DNA of 64,000 nucleotides from JACMMS01 sp043758775 (GTDB lineage Bacteria > Pseudomonadota > Gammaproteobacteria > Burkholderiales > Methylophilaceae), in contig JAYVMU010000026.1 in the NCBI GenBank assembly GCA_043758775.1, forward strand, positions 1-64,000, in the 5' to 3' direction. The translations under genes and the position numbers were made by a program. Below are positions 1 through 6,731 of the stretch, one piece after another. Within the stretch, counting starts at the first letter, position 1. Each line of letters starts with the position of its first letter. Under the pieces are notes generated by a model, which searched no databases, was not told the DNA's origin, and saw only the letters and a program-made list of their open reading frames with translations.

Positions 1-761
1 ATTTCAAAAAGTGTTGCATTTTTAAAGTTTTTAGCTTTAAACATGGCTTCCAAAACCGCTTGTATAATCCCTCGCGCATAGCTATTCCACTGATTCTCAG
101 TGCTGTTGGTGCCGTCTGGTATCATGGCATTTGCCAAATTAGCGCAATCTTCAATACTTCTTACCTCGTTCATAATTGACCAGCCAACTGTCCGCGCGTC
201 ATATGGGTTAACAAGAAGATCTCCATCAGCGGCATGTTTTGTAATAAAGTCGCCTGATTCATCAAATATAATTGCTCGCTCGTTCCTTGCTCGCACCGCT
301 TCTATCACCTCATGTACAGCCTGAGATTTACCTGATTTAGGGCTACCGGCCATTAAAATATTGGTGGTTTCGTCGGCCTTAGTGATTGGCACGCCCCCAA
401 TCGTTGTTACTATTCGCCCCGTTTTTCTTTCAATTTCATTTTTCTTTTTAAGTAGCATTTTATGATCGCGCGCATCCTGCAGAACGGCTCCTCTAATGTG
501 TTGCTCGCTCCCACTACCTTGACTATTTCCTGAATGTAGAATACTCATTACAATATAAATAATTGCAACGCCCAAAGGGGCAACCAATAGCCCTGGCACG
601 CCAAAATCTCCCCATGCGACAAAAGTTGCTGGCAGCACAAAAACAAAGCTTAACCATAACTCTTGAGACATGTTTTTAAGCGCTTCAAACTGGCTGGATG
701 TGTACCATGCGAACCCTACAAAGACGCTATAACTTATTACCAAAAAAATTTGTTCAGTCAT
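1..761 (-). CDS. TraD/VirD4-type DNA-transfer coupling ATPase (partial, runs off left edge)
   Basis: This is a conjugative coupling protein that would pump DNA towards a secretion channel at the inner membrane. About 253 N-terminal residues are visible; the rest lies beyond the window. I read the frame by hand from ATG at 761 and found no stop. Hydrophobic segments fall near residues 5-20 and 33-73. A Walker A motif, AGSPKSGKS, ends near residue 146, followed by FDESGDF and NPYDAR. The spacing resembles F-plasmid TraD, which has DRSGEF and NPLDAR in the same places. The start overlaps the stop of the upstream small ORF as ATGA and has an AAGGAAG ribosome site. A relaxase would be expected further left but cannot be seen. 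Confidence 0.8.
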   Translation of the reverse strand, partial: MTEQIFLVISYSVFVGFAWYTSSQFEALKNMSQELWLSFVFVLPATFVAWGDFGVPGLLVAPLGVAIIYIVMSILHSGNSQGSGSEQHIRGAVLQDARDHKMLLKKKNEIERKTGRIVTTIGGVPITKADETTNILMAGSPKSGKSQAVHEVIEAVRARNERAIIFDESGDFITKHAADGDLLVNPYDARTVGWSIMNEVRSIEDCANLANAMIPDGTNSTENQWNSYARGIIQAVLEAMFKAKNFKNATLFE

Positions 762-931
762 TTTTCTTCCTTTTTAATATCAAAACTAATTTCAAAATCA
801 GCAATCCGGCCATTTTCAAGCTGCTGAATGGGGATAATTTGATACTTGATCCCGCGCCTTTTTAAATCAGCTGTTACCTTTTTTACAACTTGCAAATTCG
901 CCAATCTTTTAATCATGTCATCATCATTCAT
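758..931 (-). CDS. small hypothetical protein of integrated element (57 aa)
   Basis: This is a small charged protein with no recognised domain. The longest reading frame begins at 1003, but I prefer the internal ATG at 931. GAGGGAAAAG lies just upstream, and the start then overlaps the end of the preceding ORF by only 8 bases. The sequence begins MNDDDMIKRLANLQ and ends in an acidic-basic tail. Its stop overlaps the start of the TraD-type ATPase, so the two are probably translationally coupled. It could be an accessory factor for DNA transfer, but nothing in the sequence shows that. Confidence 0.55.
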   Translation of the reverse strand: MNDDDMIKRLANLQVVKKVTADLKRRGIKYQIIPIQQLENGRIADFEISFDIKKEEK

Positions 932-1091
932 TTTCTTTTCCCTCGTTTGCGCGTTGCGCATTAATGAACTGCGTTTTTGCATAGCGCTGAAATACTCGAG
1001 CAAGCGCTATCTGAATGGGATCACCCATCTTTATTTTTTCTTGTAGCATTTTTTCTGCTGCAATCAATTTATCTTTAAATGTCAATTTCAT
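924..1091 (-). CDS. small hypothetical soluble protein of integrated element (55 aa)
   Basis: This short, lysine- and glutamate-rich protein begins MKLTFKDKLIAAEKML and is probably helical. No family is recognised. An upstream in-frame ATG exists at 1112, but ATG 1091 has an excellent GGAGG five bases away and overlaps the preceding stop by only a few codons. It belongs to a tightly packed run of small ORFs read towards the TraD-type gene, with overlaps at both ends. That packing argues that the ORF is genuinely translated. Confidence 0.5.
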   Translation of the reverse strand: MKLTFKDKLIAAEKMLQEKIKMGDPIQIALARVFQRYAKTQFINAQRANEGKENE

Positions 1092-1320
1092 CTCCGCCTC
1101 CATTTCCGCCACTTGATCTGTCTTTAATCAAAGTTATTAGATAAATAATACTTATTGTTCCAACTACGAACGGCGCGACAAATATGAAAAGAATGATGTG
1201 ATACTTACCATCCATCGAGTAGCCAAATCGGCCACTGAGCCACCGCCAAGCAAAGTAATACGCTCCAACCATTCCCAGGAAACTGAAAACTAGTTGTGTC
1301 AGTAATGTTGATTTGTCCAT
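1075..1320 (-). CDS. small two-TM membrane protein of integrated element (81 aa)
   Basis: The protein has two hydrophobic segments, roughly residues 7-27 and 42-64, and a hydrophilic glycine- and acid-rich C-terminus. No family is recognised. Its ATG follows the TAA of the upstream ORF with no gap, and an AAGG ribosome site lies within that ORF's end. Small membrane proteins next to a coupling ATPase are common in conjugation modules, so a transfer role is possible, but it is not shown by the sequence. Confidence 0.55.
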   Translation of the reverse strand: MDKSTLLTQLVFSFLGMVGAYYFAWRWLSGRFGYSMDGKYHIILFIFVAPFVVGTISIIYLITLIKDRSSGGNGGGDEIDI

Positions 1321-1728
1321 TTAATTGCCTTCCCATTTGTTAAGTTGATTTTGTTGAATTTCGACTTCTTCACTATTCTTTTTCAAAAAATAAAAAACTA
1401 CGCTGTTCAAAAATAAAGTTAAAACTGGTACGTACACAAAAAACTGGTTAATTAGTTTTACTACCGTTTTCCTTTCCAGCATGGCCGCCGCCAGCTGAGC
1501 AGCGTTATAACTTTGTCCAGCTATCAACACATTTGGCTTGTTGCCCAATAATTGGATTGGTGAATAACTTGCAAACTTTGCCTCCAAGAAAATATGCAGA
1601 TCACTGGCTTGGCTTTGGTCGATAAAGTTATCAAGCCCCCACCAGGCCAGCCCCGTAATTACCACCCAGCTCATTATGAAAATGCGGCTTTTGAATGTTA
1701 AGTTGGTGGCTGTTTGTTGATCAATCAT
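1321..1728 (-). CDS. two-TM hypothetical membrane protein of integrated element (135 aa)
   Basis: One membrane segment lies near residues 15-34 and a second near residues 92-114. Between them is a loop of about 55 residues, probably periplasmic, containing QSYNAAQLAAAMLERK. The C-terminus is polar and rich in Glu, Gln and Asn. No family is recognised. A GAAAGGATAG ribosome site lies inside the end of the upstream 32-residue ORF. It is the largest member of the small-ORF cassette between the hairpin region and the TraD-type gene. Confidence 0.6.
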   Translation of the reverse strand: MIDQQTATNLTFKSRIFIMSWVVITGLAWWGLDNFIDQSQASDLHIFLEAKFASYSPIQLLGNKPNVLIAGQSYNAAQLAAAMLERKTVVKLINQFFVYVPVLTLFLNSVVFYFLKKNSEEVEIQQNQLNKWEGN

Positions 1729-1731
1729 GAG

Positions 1732-1830
1732 CTATCCTTTCAAAAAAATGATAAAAGTGGCTACCACCACGAAGCTAAAAACTACTTTTAAACAGGTATT
1801 GGCCACTGTTGTTAAGTTTCTTTCTTTCAT
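1732..1830 (-). CDS. 32-residue single-TM peptide (small ORF)
   Basis: This ORF reads MKERNLTTVANTCLK followed by a hydrophobic stretch of about 15 residues, VVFSFVVVATFIIFL, and ends KG. AAAAAGGAGAACTAG directly precedes the ATG and is a near-ideal ribosome site. Its stop lies 3 bases before the ATG of the next membrane protein, whose ribosome site is inside this ORF. Spacing, ribosome site and composition make it a credible small membrane protein. It may also serve as a leader peptide for the cassette. Confidence 0.5.
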   Translation of the reverse strand: MKERNLTTVANTCLKVVFSFVVVATFIIFLKG

Positions 1831-2280
1831 CTAGTTCTCCTTTTTAAAAATTGAATAAAACTACCAAGTTAATTAGCGCTATCAGTTTGCTGATTGGTGA
1901 AACCTGCGCGCTTTAGCGCGTTGGTGGCGCCAACCGGCATAACTGCCGATCAGCTGTAAACCGTCCTGACTGTCAAGCCCCTTGCCCGTAGGGTGCGGTT
2001 TATGACGGATTTTTTTGATGTTTCTATCAAAAAAAATGGCTTAAATAGCAGGGCTTTACTGTTGGAAAGGTTTGTAGTTACAGCGACTAAAAGAGGATAA
2101 GCATGCGTGCACGCACGCATTCCTTTAAGATTTCCCTCTTGCAGGGAGTGCAGAGGGGCGGCAAAGCCCCTTTGCTGACATATTTTTAAATAGATAAACT
2201 CAATTTGTTGCACCCATGAAACAAAACGACTGGGGTTGCACCCATGAAACAAAAAGACTGGTGTTTCACCCATGAAACAG
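1831..2280. other. non-coding region of integrated element: hairpins and repeats
   Basis: No convincing gene lies in these 450 bases. The left part (1881-2035) is a chain of hairpins. The middle (about 2045-2200) is unstructured apart from a 12-base palindrome, TGCGTGCACGCA, near 2105-2116. The right part carries three direct copies of CACCCATGAAAC spaced 28 bases apart. A 113-residue open frame across the repeats is not accepted as a gene. The region sits between the Rep-like gene and the transfer cassette, where a replication or transfer origin would be expected. Confidence 0.5.
1881..2035. repeat. chain of six short inverted repeats
   Basis: Six successive inverted repeats are visible. 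They are ATCAG/CTGAT at 1881-1894, CGCGCT/AGCGCG at 1907-1920, TTGG/CCAA at 1921-1933, CGGCA/TGCCG at 1935-1948, TAAACCG/CGGTTTA at 1957-2002 enclosing CCC-GTA-GGG, and TTTTTTTGAT/ATCAAAAAAA at 2010-2035. The long hairpin followed by a T run could also be a terminator or a small structured RNA. Chained hairpins like this occur at single-strand and transfer origins of plasmids; the exact function is not shown. Confidence 0.5.
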
Positions 2281-2303
2281 TTAACTTTCATGTTTCATGG
2301 GTG
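2208..2303. repeat. iteron-like repeats, CACCCATGAAAC core
   Basis: Two 28-base direct repeats (2208-2235 and 2236-2263) differ at few positions. A third, partial copy begins at 2264. The core CACCCATGAAAC starts at 2211, 2239 and 2267, and an inverted copy occupies 2292-2303. The third and fourth copies overlap the 3' end of the Rep-like gene. Regular 28-base spacing next to a winged-helix protein suggests iterons or an operator array bound by that protein. Confidence 0.6.
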
Positions 2304-2898
2304 AAACACCTGATTTGTTGAGAGCATTAAGGATAGCGCCAAACGTTTTCTCAGTTTTTTTCTGTAATGGTGCGGGCGCAGTAGGTAATTTTTCAATTGC
2401 AATTTCGTTTTTGAAAGTCCCTGTTGATTGATCGTAAACGAAACCAGTGGCTGGAATTATTTCAACGTGTGCAAACAGCTCAGCTGAAGTCTTACCAAAT
2501 TTGAGCGCCTCTTTAATATTCTTTAACTTATCCTTAAGTTTGGCTGGGACGTAATCAATTACGATTGTGCAAATTAACATTTCGCCAAAACGAATCGACA
2601 GGCGCTCCCGAGCGATGTAAGTTTGACCTTTTTTCTGTGAATGATTTTTAACTATTCGCAACATTTTATGCTCTTGCAAAACGTCAACAGCGCGTTTTAC
2701 CGTGGCAGCTGACATCCCAACATCCATGCCAAGCCTGCGCATACCAGGAAAAGCTGTGCCGGTATTAAAATCTGCATATACTTTGATCGCATGCCAAACG
2801 GCGAAGGCGTTGGCGCCTATCTCAGCAACAAAACCTGAAATAAAAAGATCTCGTTGTGATGTTGTGAAAGTTGAGTCGATTGTTCCAAATAGACTCAT
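2281..2898 (-). CDS. winged-helix replication-initiator-like protein of integrated element
   Basis: This 205-residue protein has an HTH region near residues 45-100, including FPGMRRLGMDVGMSAATVKR, which looks like a Rep or phage-replication winged helix (HTH_36 type). The C-terminal part is not recognised. Its last codons lie in the CACCCATGAAAC repeat array. The start overlaps the end of the upstream HTH gene by 4 bases. Together with the nearby repeats, this suggests a plasmid-type replication initiator. A transcriptional regulator of the cassette is the alternative. Confidence 0.6.
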   Translation of the reverse strand: MSLFGTIDSTFTTSQRDLFISGFVAEIGANAFAVWHAIKVYADFNTGTAFPGMRRLGMDVGMSAATVKRAVDVLQEHKMLRIVKNHSQKKGQTYIARERLSIRFGEMLICTIVIDYVPAKLKDKLKNIKEALKFGKTSAELFAHVEIIPATGFVYDQSTGTFKNEIAIEKLPTAPAPLQKKTEKTFGAILNALNKSGVSPMKHES

Positions 2899-3191
2899 GA
2901 TGAAATACCAAGCTTAGCTATTTGTTCGGCCTTGGTAGGCCTTCCAAGCCGTTTTTCAATAACAGGCTGATTAGCAGTAAGCCACCAGCTAATTACAAGT
3001 TCTCGAGGCGTGCCAAGTCGATTGTTCCCAGGCACAGGCAACATTGGAGGTAATAGATTAAGTTTGGGGTTTTGTTTTTGACGCCAATGCCGTTGATAGA
3101 CGGTCTTGACTTTTATACCTAGCTTATATGCTAAGTCTTCAGGTGTAACAAAATCGGGCAAATCTGCCAGATAGTTTTCGATTGTTGCCAT
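2895..3191 (-). CDS. small HTH DNA-binding protein (excisionase/AlpA-like)
   Basis: This 98-residue protein has an N-terminal region, FVTPEDLAYKLGIKVKTVYQ, typical of excisionase or AlpA-like winged helices. A basic segment, RHWRQKQNP, and a C-terminal segment, KRLGRPTKAEQI, follow. CATAAGGA precedes the ATG. It is the gene nearest to the tRNA-side end of the element and overlaps the Rep-like gene, so it probably acts in control of the element or in excision. No integrase gene is visible in the window. Confidence 0.6.
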   Translation of the reverse strand: MATIENYLADLPDFVTPEDLAYKLGIKVKTVYQRHWRQKQNPKLNLLPPMLPVPGNNRLGTPRELVISWWLTANQPVIEKRLGRPTKAEQIAKLGISS

Positions 3192-3485
3192 AAAAAATCC
3201 TTATGGCCTGCATTTTATGTGCTGCTAGAAATGTGGGCTAGCCAATGCCAGGCAAAGTTTTATTCATTATTCATCTCCTTTTCTTTAGTTAATGCCGTTT
3301 CAAAGATATTTTGAGTCGACTGTGGTTGCATAAAAATCATTTTTAAAAATTCCTCCAAGTGTTTGCGGAGCCTAAATTGGCACACCGCGTTGTTATATCT
3401 AATACTATACCCTTCTATTGTAAATGCAAGTACTTATTTTAATTGAATATAATGTCTTATCAAGACTTTGAGAGAATTTTTTGTT

Positions 3486-3550
3486 TGGCACACTGGTGGC
3501 ACAGTGAAGGGGTAGAACTCGGTAGATATTGGTAGATATTGGTAGAACAA
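3486..3550. repeat. direct repeats next to tRNA-Cys, candidate integrase arm sites
   Basis: TGGCACA occurs twice with an 11-base period (3486-3492 and 3497-3503). Four 10-base units beginning GGTAGA follow in tandem at 3511-3550: GGTAGAACTC, GGTAGATATT, GGTAGATATT and GGTAGAACAA. Short direct repeats beside a tRNA 3' end are typical of arm-type binding sites of tyrosine integrases. The integrase itself would lie outside the window. Confidence 0.45.
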
Positions 3551-3555
3551 GAGAT

Positions 3556-3581
3556 AGCAATAATATTGCTATATTATTGCT
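3556..3581. repeat. perfect AT-rich hairpin beside tRNA-Cys
   Basis: AGCAATAATA at 3556-3565 and its exact complement at 3572-3581 are separated by six bases. It lies downstream of tRNA-Cys and upstream of the GGTAGA repeats. It may end tRNA transcription or belong to the attachment region. It lacks a GC-rich stem, so it would be a weak terminator. Confidence 0.35.
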
Positions 3582-3619
3582 AAATATGTGATTTTATTGG
3601 GAATTTACTACTAAAAAGG

Positions 3620-3693
3620 TGGAGGCGCGAGCCGGAGTCGAACCGGCCTAAACGGCTTTGCAGGCCGCGGCATAACCGCTTTGCTATCGCGCC
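3620..3693 (-). tRNA. tRNA-Cys (GCA)
   Basis: The minus strand folds into a cloverleaf. The acceptor stem GGCGCGA pairs with TCGCGCC, the anticodon loop CCTGCAAA gives GCA, the T loop GTTCGACTC is intact, the discriminator is U73 as usual for tRNA-Cys, and the CCA end is encoded. It follows tRNA-Gly and pgsA, as glyW and cysT do in Escherichia coli. Its 3' end faces the integrated element, so it is the likely attachment target. Confidence 0.93.
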
Positions 3694-3806
3694 ATTTAAA
3701 GCTAGTACCAAACCAGTAGCTTAAACCATCTATTACATTTATTGCTTATTAACTAGCTATTCTAAGATAAGCCAATATAACTAAATTAGCATTAATTTAA
3801 AACTAT

Positions 3807-3840
3807 AACGGGGAGTTCAGCATTCGCTAAAATCCCCGTT
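3807..3840. terminator. hairpin between tRNA-Gly and tRNA-Cys
   Basis: AACGGGGA at 3807-3814 pairs with TCCCCGTT at 3833-3840 across an 18-base loop. The T run is stronger on the plus strand, but the only neighbouring transcripts run on the minus strand. It may therefore terminate or process the pgsA/tRNA-Gly transcript, which would leave tRNA-Cys with its own promoter. Confidence 0.45.
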
Positions 3841-3848
3841 TTTTATAC

Positions 3849-3924
3849 TGGAGCGGGAGACGAGTCTCGAACTCGCGACCTCAACCTTGGCAAGGTTGCG
3901 CTCTACCAACTGAGCTACTCCCGC
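3849..3924 (-). tRNA. tRNA-Gly (GCC)
   Basis: The minus strand gives GCGGGAG paired with CTCCCGC, a D arm AGCTCAGTTGGTAGAGC, an anticodon stem-loop CCTTGCCAAGG with anticodon GCC, and a T arm with GTTCGAGAC. The discriminator is U and CCA is encoded. It lies downstream of uvrC-pgsA on the same strand, the conserved position of glyW in many proteobacteria. Confidence 0.95.
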
Positions 3925-4080
3925 TTAAAGAAGTCAGCATTTTAGCGATTTCTGACGCGAAGTCAAGACTAAAATGCACTATTACTGTTTTAAACTACAA
4001 CTCTCAACAAACGCTGTCATCTGTTAAGAGTCGTGCATTTTAGCGAGATTTCATGATGTGTCAAGCGTAAAAACTCTTAG

Positions 4081-4647
4081 CTACTTCTTGCTTATTTGCG
4101 GCCAAGCTGCCCTTAAATAATAAGCCATTGATAGCAATGTTAAAAACGCGGCTAAGGCAATTAAATATTGTCCAATTAGTTTGGTATTGATTAAGCCAAT
4201 GTTATCCCAATACAGTAAAAACAGGATAGCAAGCATTTGTGCAGCGGTTTTAATCTTGCCGATTAGTGCCACACCTACACTACTGCGTTGACCAGTTCCA
4301 GCCATCCATTCGCGCAACGCACTAATGGCAATCTCTCGGCCAATGATAATCAGTGCAATAACTGCACCTACGCGCCCAAACTCAACTAACACCAGCAACG
4401 CGGCTGCCACCATAAGTTTGTCAGCCACAGGGTCTAGAAATGCGCCGAAACTGGAAGTTTGATTGAGCCTGCGTGCCAAATAGCCATCCAGCCAATCAGT
4501 AAAGGCGGCAACAGCAAATATACTGGTAGCGGTAAAGTTAACCCAATGTGCAGGAATGGCATTAGGTGGTAAGTAAAATATACCGACGAACACAGGAATG
4601 AGTACAATACGCAGCCAAGTTAGCATGGTTGGAATGTTACACAGCAT
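4081..4647 (-). CDS. pgsA: CDP-diacylglycerol--glycerol-3-phosphate 3-phosphatidyltransferase
   Basis: PgsA makes phosphatidylglycerol phosphate from CDP-diacylglycerol and glycerol 3-phosphate in the inner membrane, the committed step to phosphatidylglycerol and cardiolipin. The CDP-alcohol phosphotransferase signature is complete: D51, D54-G55, A58-R59, G68, D72 and D76, with exact family spacing. Several hydrophobic segments span the 188 residues, the usual length. The start overlaps the uvrC stop by one base (TAATG), and the uvrC-pgsA-tRNA order is conserved across proteobacteria. Confidence 0.95.
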   Translation of the reverse strand: MLCNIPTMLTWLRIVLIPVFVGIFYLPPNAIPAHWVNFTATSIFAVAAFTDWLDGYLARRLNQTSSFGAFLDPVADKLMVAAALLVLVEFGRVGAVIALIIIGREIAISALREWMAGTGQRSSVGVALIGKIKTAAQMLAILFLLYWDNIGLINTKLIGQYLIALAAFLTLLSMAYYLRAAWPQISKK

Positions 4648-6461
4648 TAATGTAGCTCCTGATAAATTTTTTCTGCCAGACTTTGGCTGATGCCTTCAAC
4701 TTGGGCAATTTCATCCATACTAGCATTTTTTACGCCATCCAGCCCACCAAAGCGTGTAAGTAGCGCTTTACGGCGTTTTGCGCCTATGCCCGCAATATCT
4801 TCTAAACTTGAGTGCATGCGCGCCTTGCCACGTCGTGCACGATGGCCCGTAATAGCAAAGCGATGCGCTTCATCACGAATTTGTTGCAGCAAATGTAAAC
4901 CACGATTATCTTTTTCTAAATTAAGCATTTCACCTGTGTCAGAAAAAATCATGGTTTCTAAACCAGGGCGACGCTCTTCACCTTTGGCAATGCCTATCAG
5001 CAGAATATCCGCCAAACCTACTTCTTGCATGACCTCAATTGCGACGCCAAGCTGACCTTTGCCGCCATCAATAAAGATTAAATCCGGACGCTTACCCTCG
5101 CCTGCCGCCACTTTTCTATAGCGCCGCGTCAGCACATCACGCATAGCGGCATAATCGTCACCTGGCGTGATGCCCGTGATGTTGTAACGGCGATATTCGC
5201 TATTTTGCATATCGCCACGGTCAAACACCACGCAGCTACCCACGGTGGCTTCGCCCATGGTGTGGCTGATATCAAAACATTCAATACGCTCAATATTGTC
5301 GGCCAAATTAAGTGCTTCTCGTAATGCCAGTAAACGCGCCTCTTGATTCGCCGTCTGCGCGGCACGCTGCGTAAGCGCTAATTCGGCATTAGTCTGAGCC
5401 ATTTTTAGCCAGACTTTTTTATCGCCAATTGCATTCGTATTAATACGCACTTTACGCCCTGCTTGCTCGGTGAATACTTCTTCAAACACAGTCGTATCAA
5501 TGCCTAAGTCTACATTGCCAACACCCAACACAATCAACGGCGGCGTGTTTTGTGCCATGTAATGTTGCGACAAAAAGGCTTCAACAGTATCGCTCAATTC
5601 CGCGTTATCGGCATTTTTAGGAAAATAACTTTTATCACCCAAATGGCGACCGCCACGTATCATGACCAAGTTAATGCAATGCTGGCTTTCAAACTGCGCG
5701 CAGGCAATCACATCGGCATCGGATACATTAAAATCACTCACAAACTGTTTAGCCTGCACTTGACGCAAGGCTTGCATGCGATCACGAAACACCACCGCTT
5801 GCTCATATTGTTGATGCTCGGCAGCGTAATTCATTTTTTCACCCAGCTCATCCATTACTTCAGTGGTTTTACCCTGCAAAAACATGGCGGCGTGATGCAC
5901 ATCATGCTGATAATCCTCTGCAGAAATAAAGCCGACACAAGGCGCAGTACAACGCTGAATCTGATACTGCAAGCAGGGTCGCGAGCGATTGGCAAACACG
6001 GTATTTTCGCAAGTACGCAAACGAAATACCTTTTGCATGAGCTGTATGCTTTCACGCACCGCTAACGAATTGGGAAAAGGCCCGAAATACTGGCTACCTT
6101 TATGTTGTGCGCCGCGATGGAAAGCTAAGCGTGAGAATTTATCATTGGTCAGCGTGATGTAAGGATAGGATTTATCGTCGCGAAACAACACGTTATAACG
6201 CGGCAGCAGACCTTTAATCAGGTTATTTTCGAGCAATAAAGCCTCAGCCTCGCTACGCGTGACGGTAGTTTCTATCCGCACAATATGACTCACCATCATG
6301 CGCGTGCGCGGGCTGGGAAGATTTTTATTAAAATACGATGAAACGCGCTTTTTAATATCCTTAGCCTTACCCACATATATAACCTCATCGGTAGCATTTA
6401 TCATGCGATAAACGCCAGGCAAATTAGGCAAATTTTTTAGAATGGGCTTTGGATCAAACAT
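4647..6461 (-). CDS. uvrC: excinuclease ABC subunit C
   Basis: UvrC makes the two incisions around a DNA lesion during nucleotide excision repair together with UvrA and UvrB. The 604-residue protein has an N-terminal GIY-YIG nuclease (GVYRM and VIYVGKAKDIKKR, residues about 17-40), four cysteines around residues 150-175, a UVR motif near residues 205-240, an RNase H-like nuclease core with CFDISHTMGE, and C-terminal helix-hairpin-helix motifs (IAGIGAKRRKALL). Length and domain order are normal. It is co-transcribed with pgsA. Confidence 0.97.
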   Translation of the reverse strand: MFDPKPILKNLPNLPGVYRMINATDEVIYVGKAKDIKKRVSSYFNKNLPSPRTRMMVSHIVRIETTVTRSEAEALLLENNLIKGLLPRYNVLFRDDKSYPYITLTNDKFSRLAFHRGAQHKGSQYFGPFPNSLAVRESIQLMQKVFRLRTCENTVFANRSRPCLQYQIQRCTAPCVGFISAEDYQHDVHHAAMFLQGKTTEVMDELGEKMNYAAEHQQYEQAVVFRDRMQALRQVQAKQFVSDFNVSDADVIACAQFESQHCINLVMIRGGRHLGDKSYFPKNADNAELSDTVEAFLSQHYMAQNTPPLIVLGVGNVDLGIDTTVFEEVFTEQAGRKVRINTNAIGDKKVWLKMAQTNAELALTQRAAQTANQEARLLALREALNLADNIERIECFDISHTMGEATVGSCVVFDRGDMQNSEYRRYNITGITPGDDYAAMRDVLTRRYRKVAAGEGKRPDLIFIDGGKGQLGVAIEVMQEVGLADILLIGIAKGEERRPGLETMIFSDTGEMLNLEKDNRGLHLLQQIRDEAHRFAITGHRARRGKARMHSSLEDIAGIGAKRRKALLTRFGGLDGVKNASMDEIAQVEGISQSLAEKIYQELH

Positions 6462-6534
6462 GATGCTTTAAATTATGATTAAACTTCCGATTACATTTTA
6501 GCGCTGTTCGCGCTGACAGCTATTCATTCAGCAA

Positions 6535-6717
6535 CTATTCATCTAATAACTTGCCCGCAATCGCCCAATCTTCATAATCCACTTCTTCAAAGGTAATGTA
6601 GGTGTAGCTTGCGGGCTTATTAGCAACCCGCTGTAAGGTTTCAGTAATTTCTTTAGCGATTTTAGCTTTTTGCTCACGTGTAACGCTGCCAGCAAGTTTA
6701 ATGTTAACGTATGGCAT
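6535..6717 (-). CDS. 4-oxalocrotonate tautomerase family protein
   Basis: This 60-residue protein starts MPYVNIKLAG. Once the initiator Met is removed, Pro1 is the catalytic base of the tautomerase family. Length and pattern (REQKAKIAKEITETL, and a C-terminal ITFEEV) match small 4-oxalocrotonate tautomerase-like proteins, which form hexamers and keto-enol tautomerize small acids. No catechol meta-cleavage genes lie nearby, so the true substrate is unknown. It lies 14 bases downstream of the uracil-DNA glycosylase gene and may share its transcript. Confidence 0.85.
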   Translation of the reverse strand: MPYVNIKLAGSVTREQKAKIAKEITETLQRVANKPASYTYITFEEVDYEDWAIAGKLLDE

Positions 6718-6731
6718 ATAACCTCCTAAAA

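Larger units (their letters stand above)
3192..3619. other. intergenic end region of the integrated element
   Basis: No secure gene lies here. A 26-codon frame on the minus strand (3260-3340, beginning MIFMQPQSTQN) has a GGAGG 11 bases upstream and could be a leader peptide, but it is too short to call. The right half is AT-rich and carries the direct repeats and hairpin described separately. The region separates the excisionase-like gene from tRNA-Cys and probably contains the element's end. Confidence 0.4.

Noticed and set aside
100..324. 74-codon open frame on the plus strand
   Set aside because: It lies opposite the TraD-type ATPase, whose Walker A and flanking motifs are clearly on the minus strand.
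1950..2291. 113-codon open frame on the minus strand across the repeats
   Set aside because: It is built mostly from repeat and hairpin sequence, has no ribosome site and no recognisable domain. It is also in conflict with the hairpin chain and repeats.
3260..3340. 26-codon ORF near the excisionase-like gene
   Set aside because: It has a possible ribosome site but at long spacing; it is too short and has no supporting context. It is mentioned in the intergenic entry only.
3511..3550. Tandem 10-base units as a possible CRISPR array
   Set aside because: The units are contiguous without spacers and only four in number; no cas gene is near.
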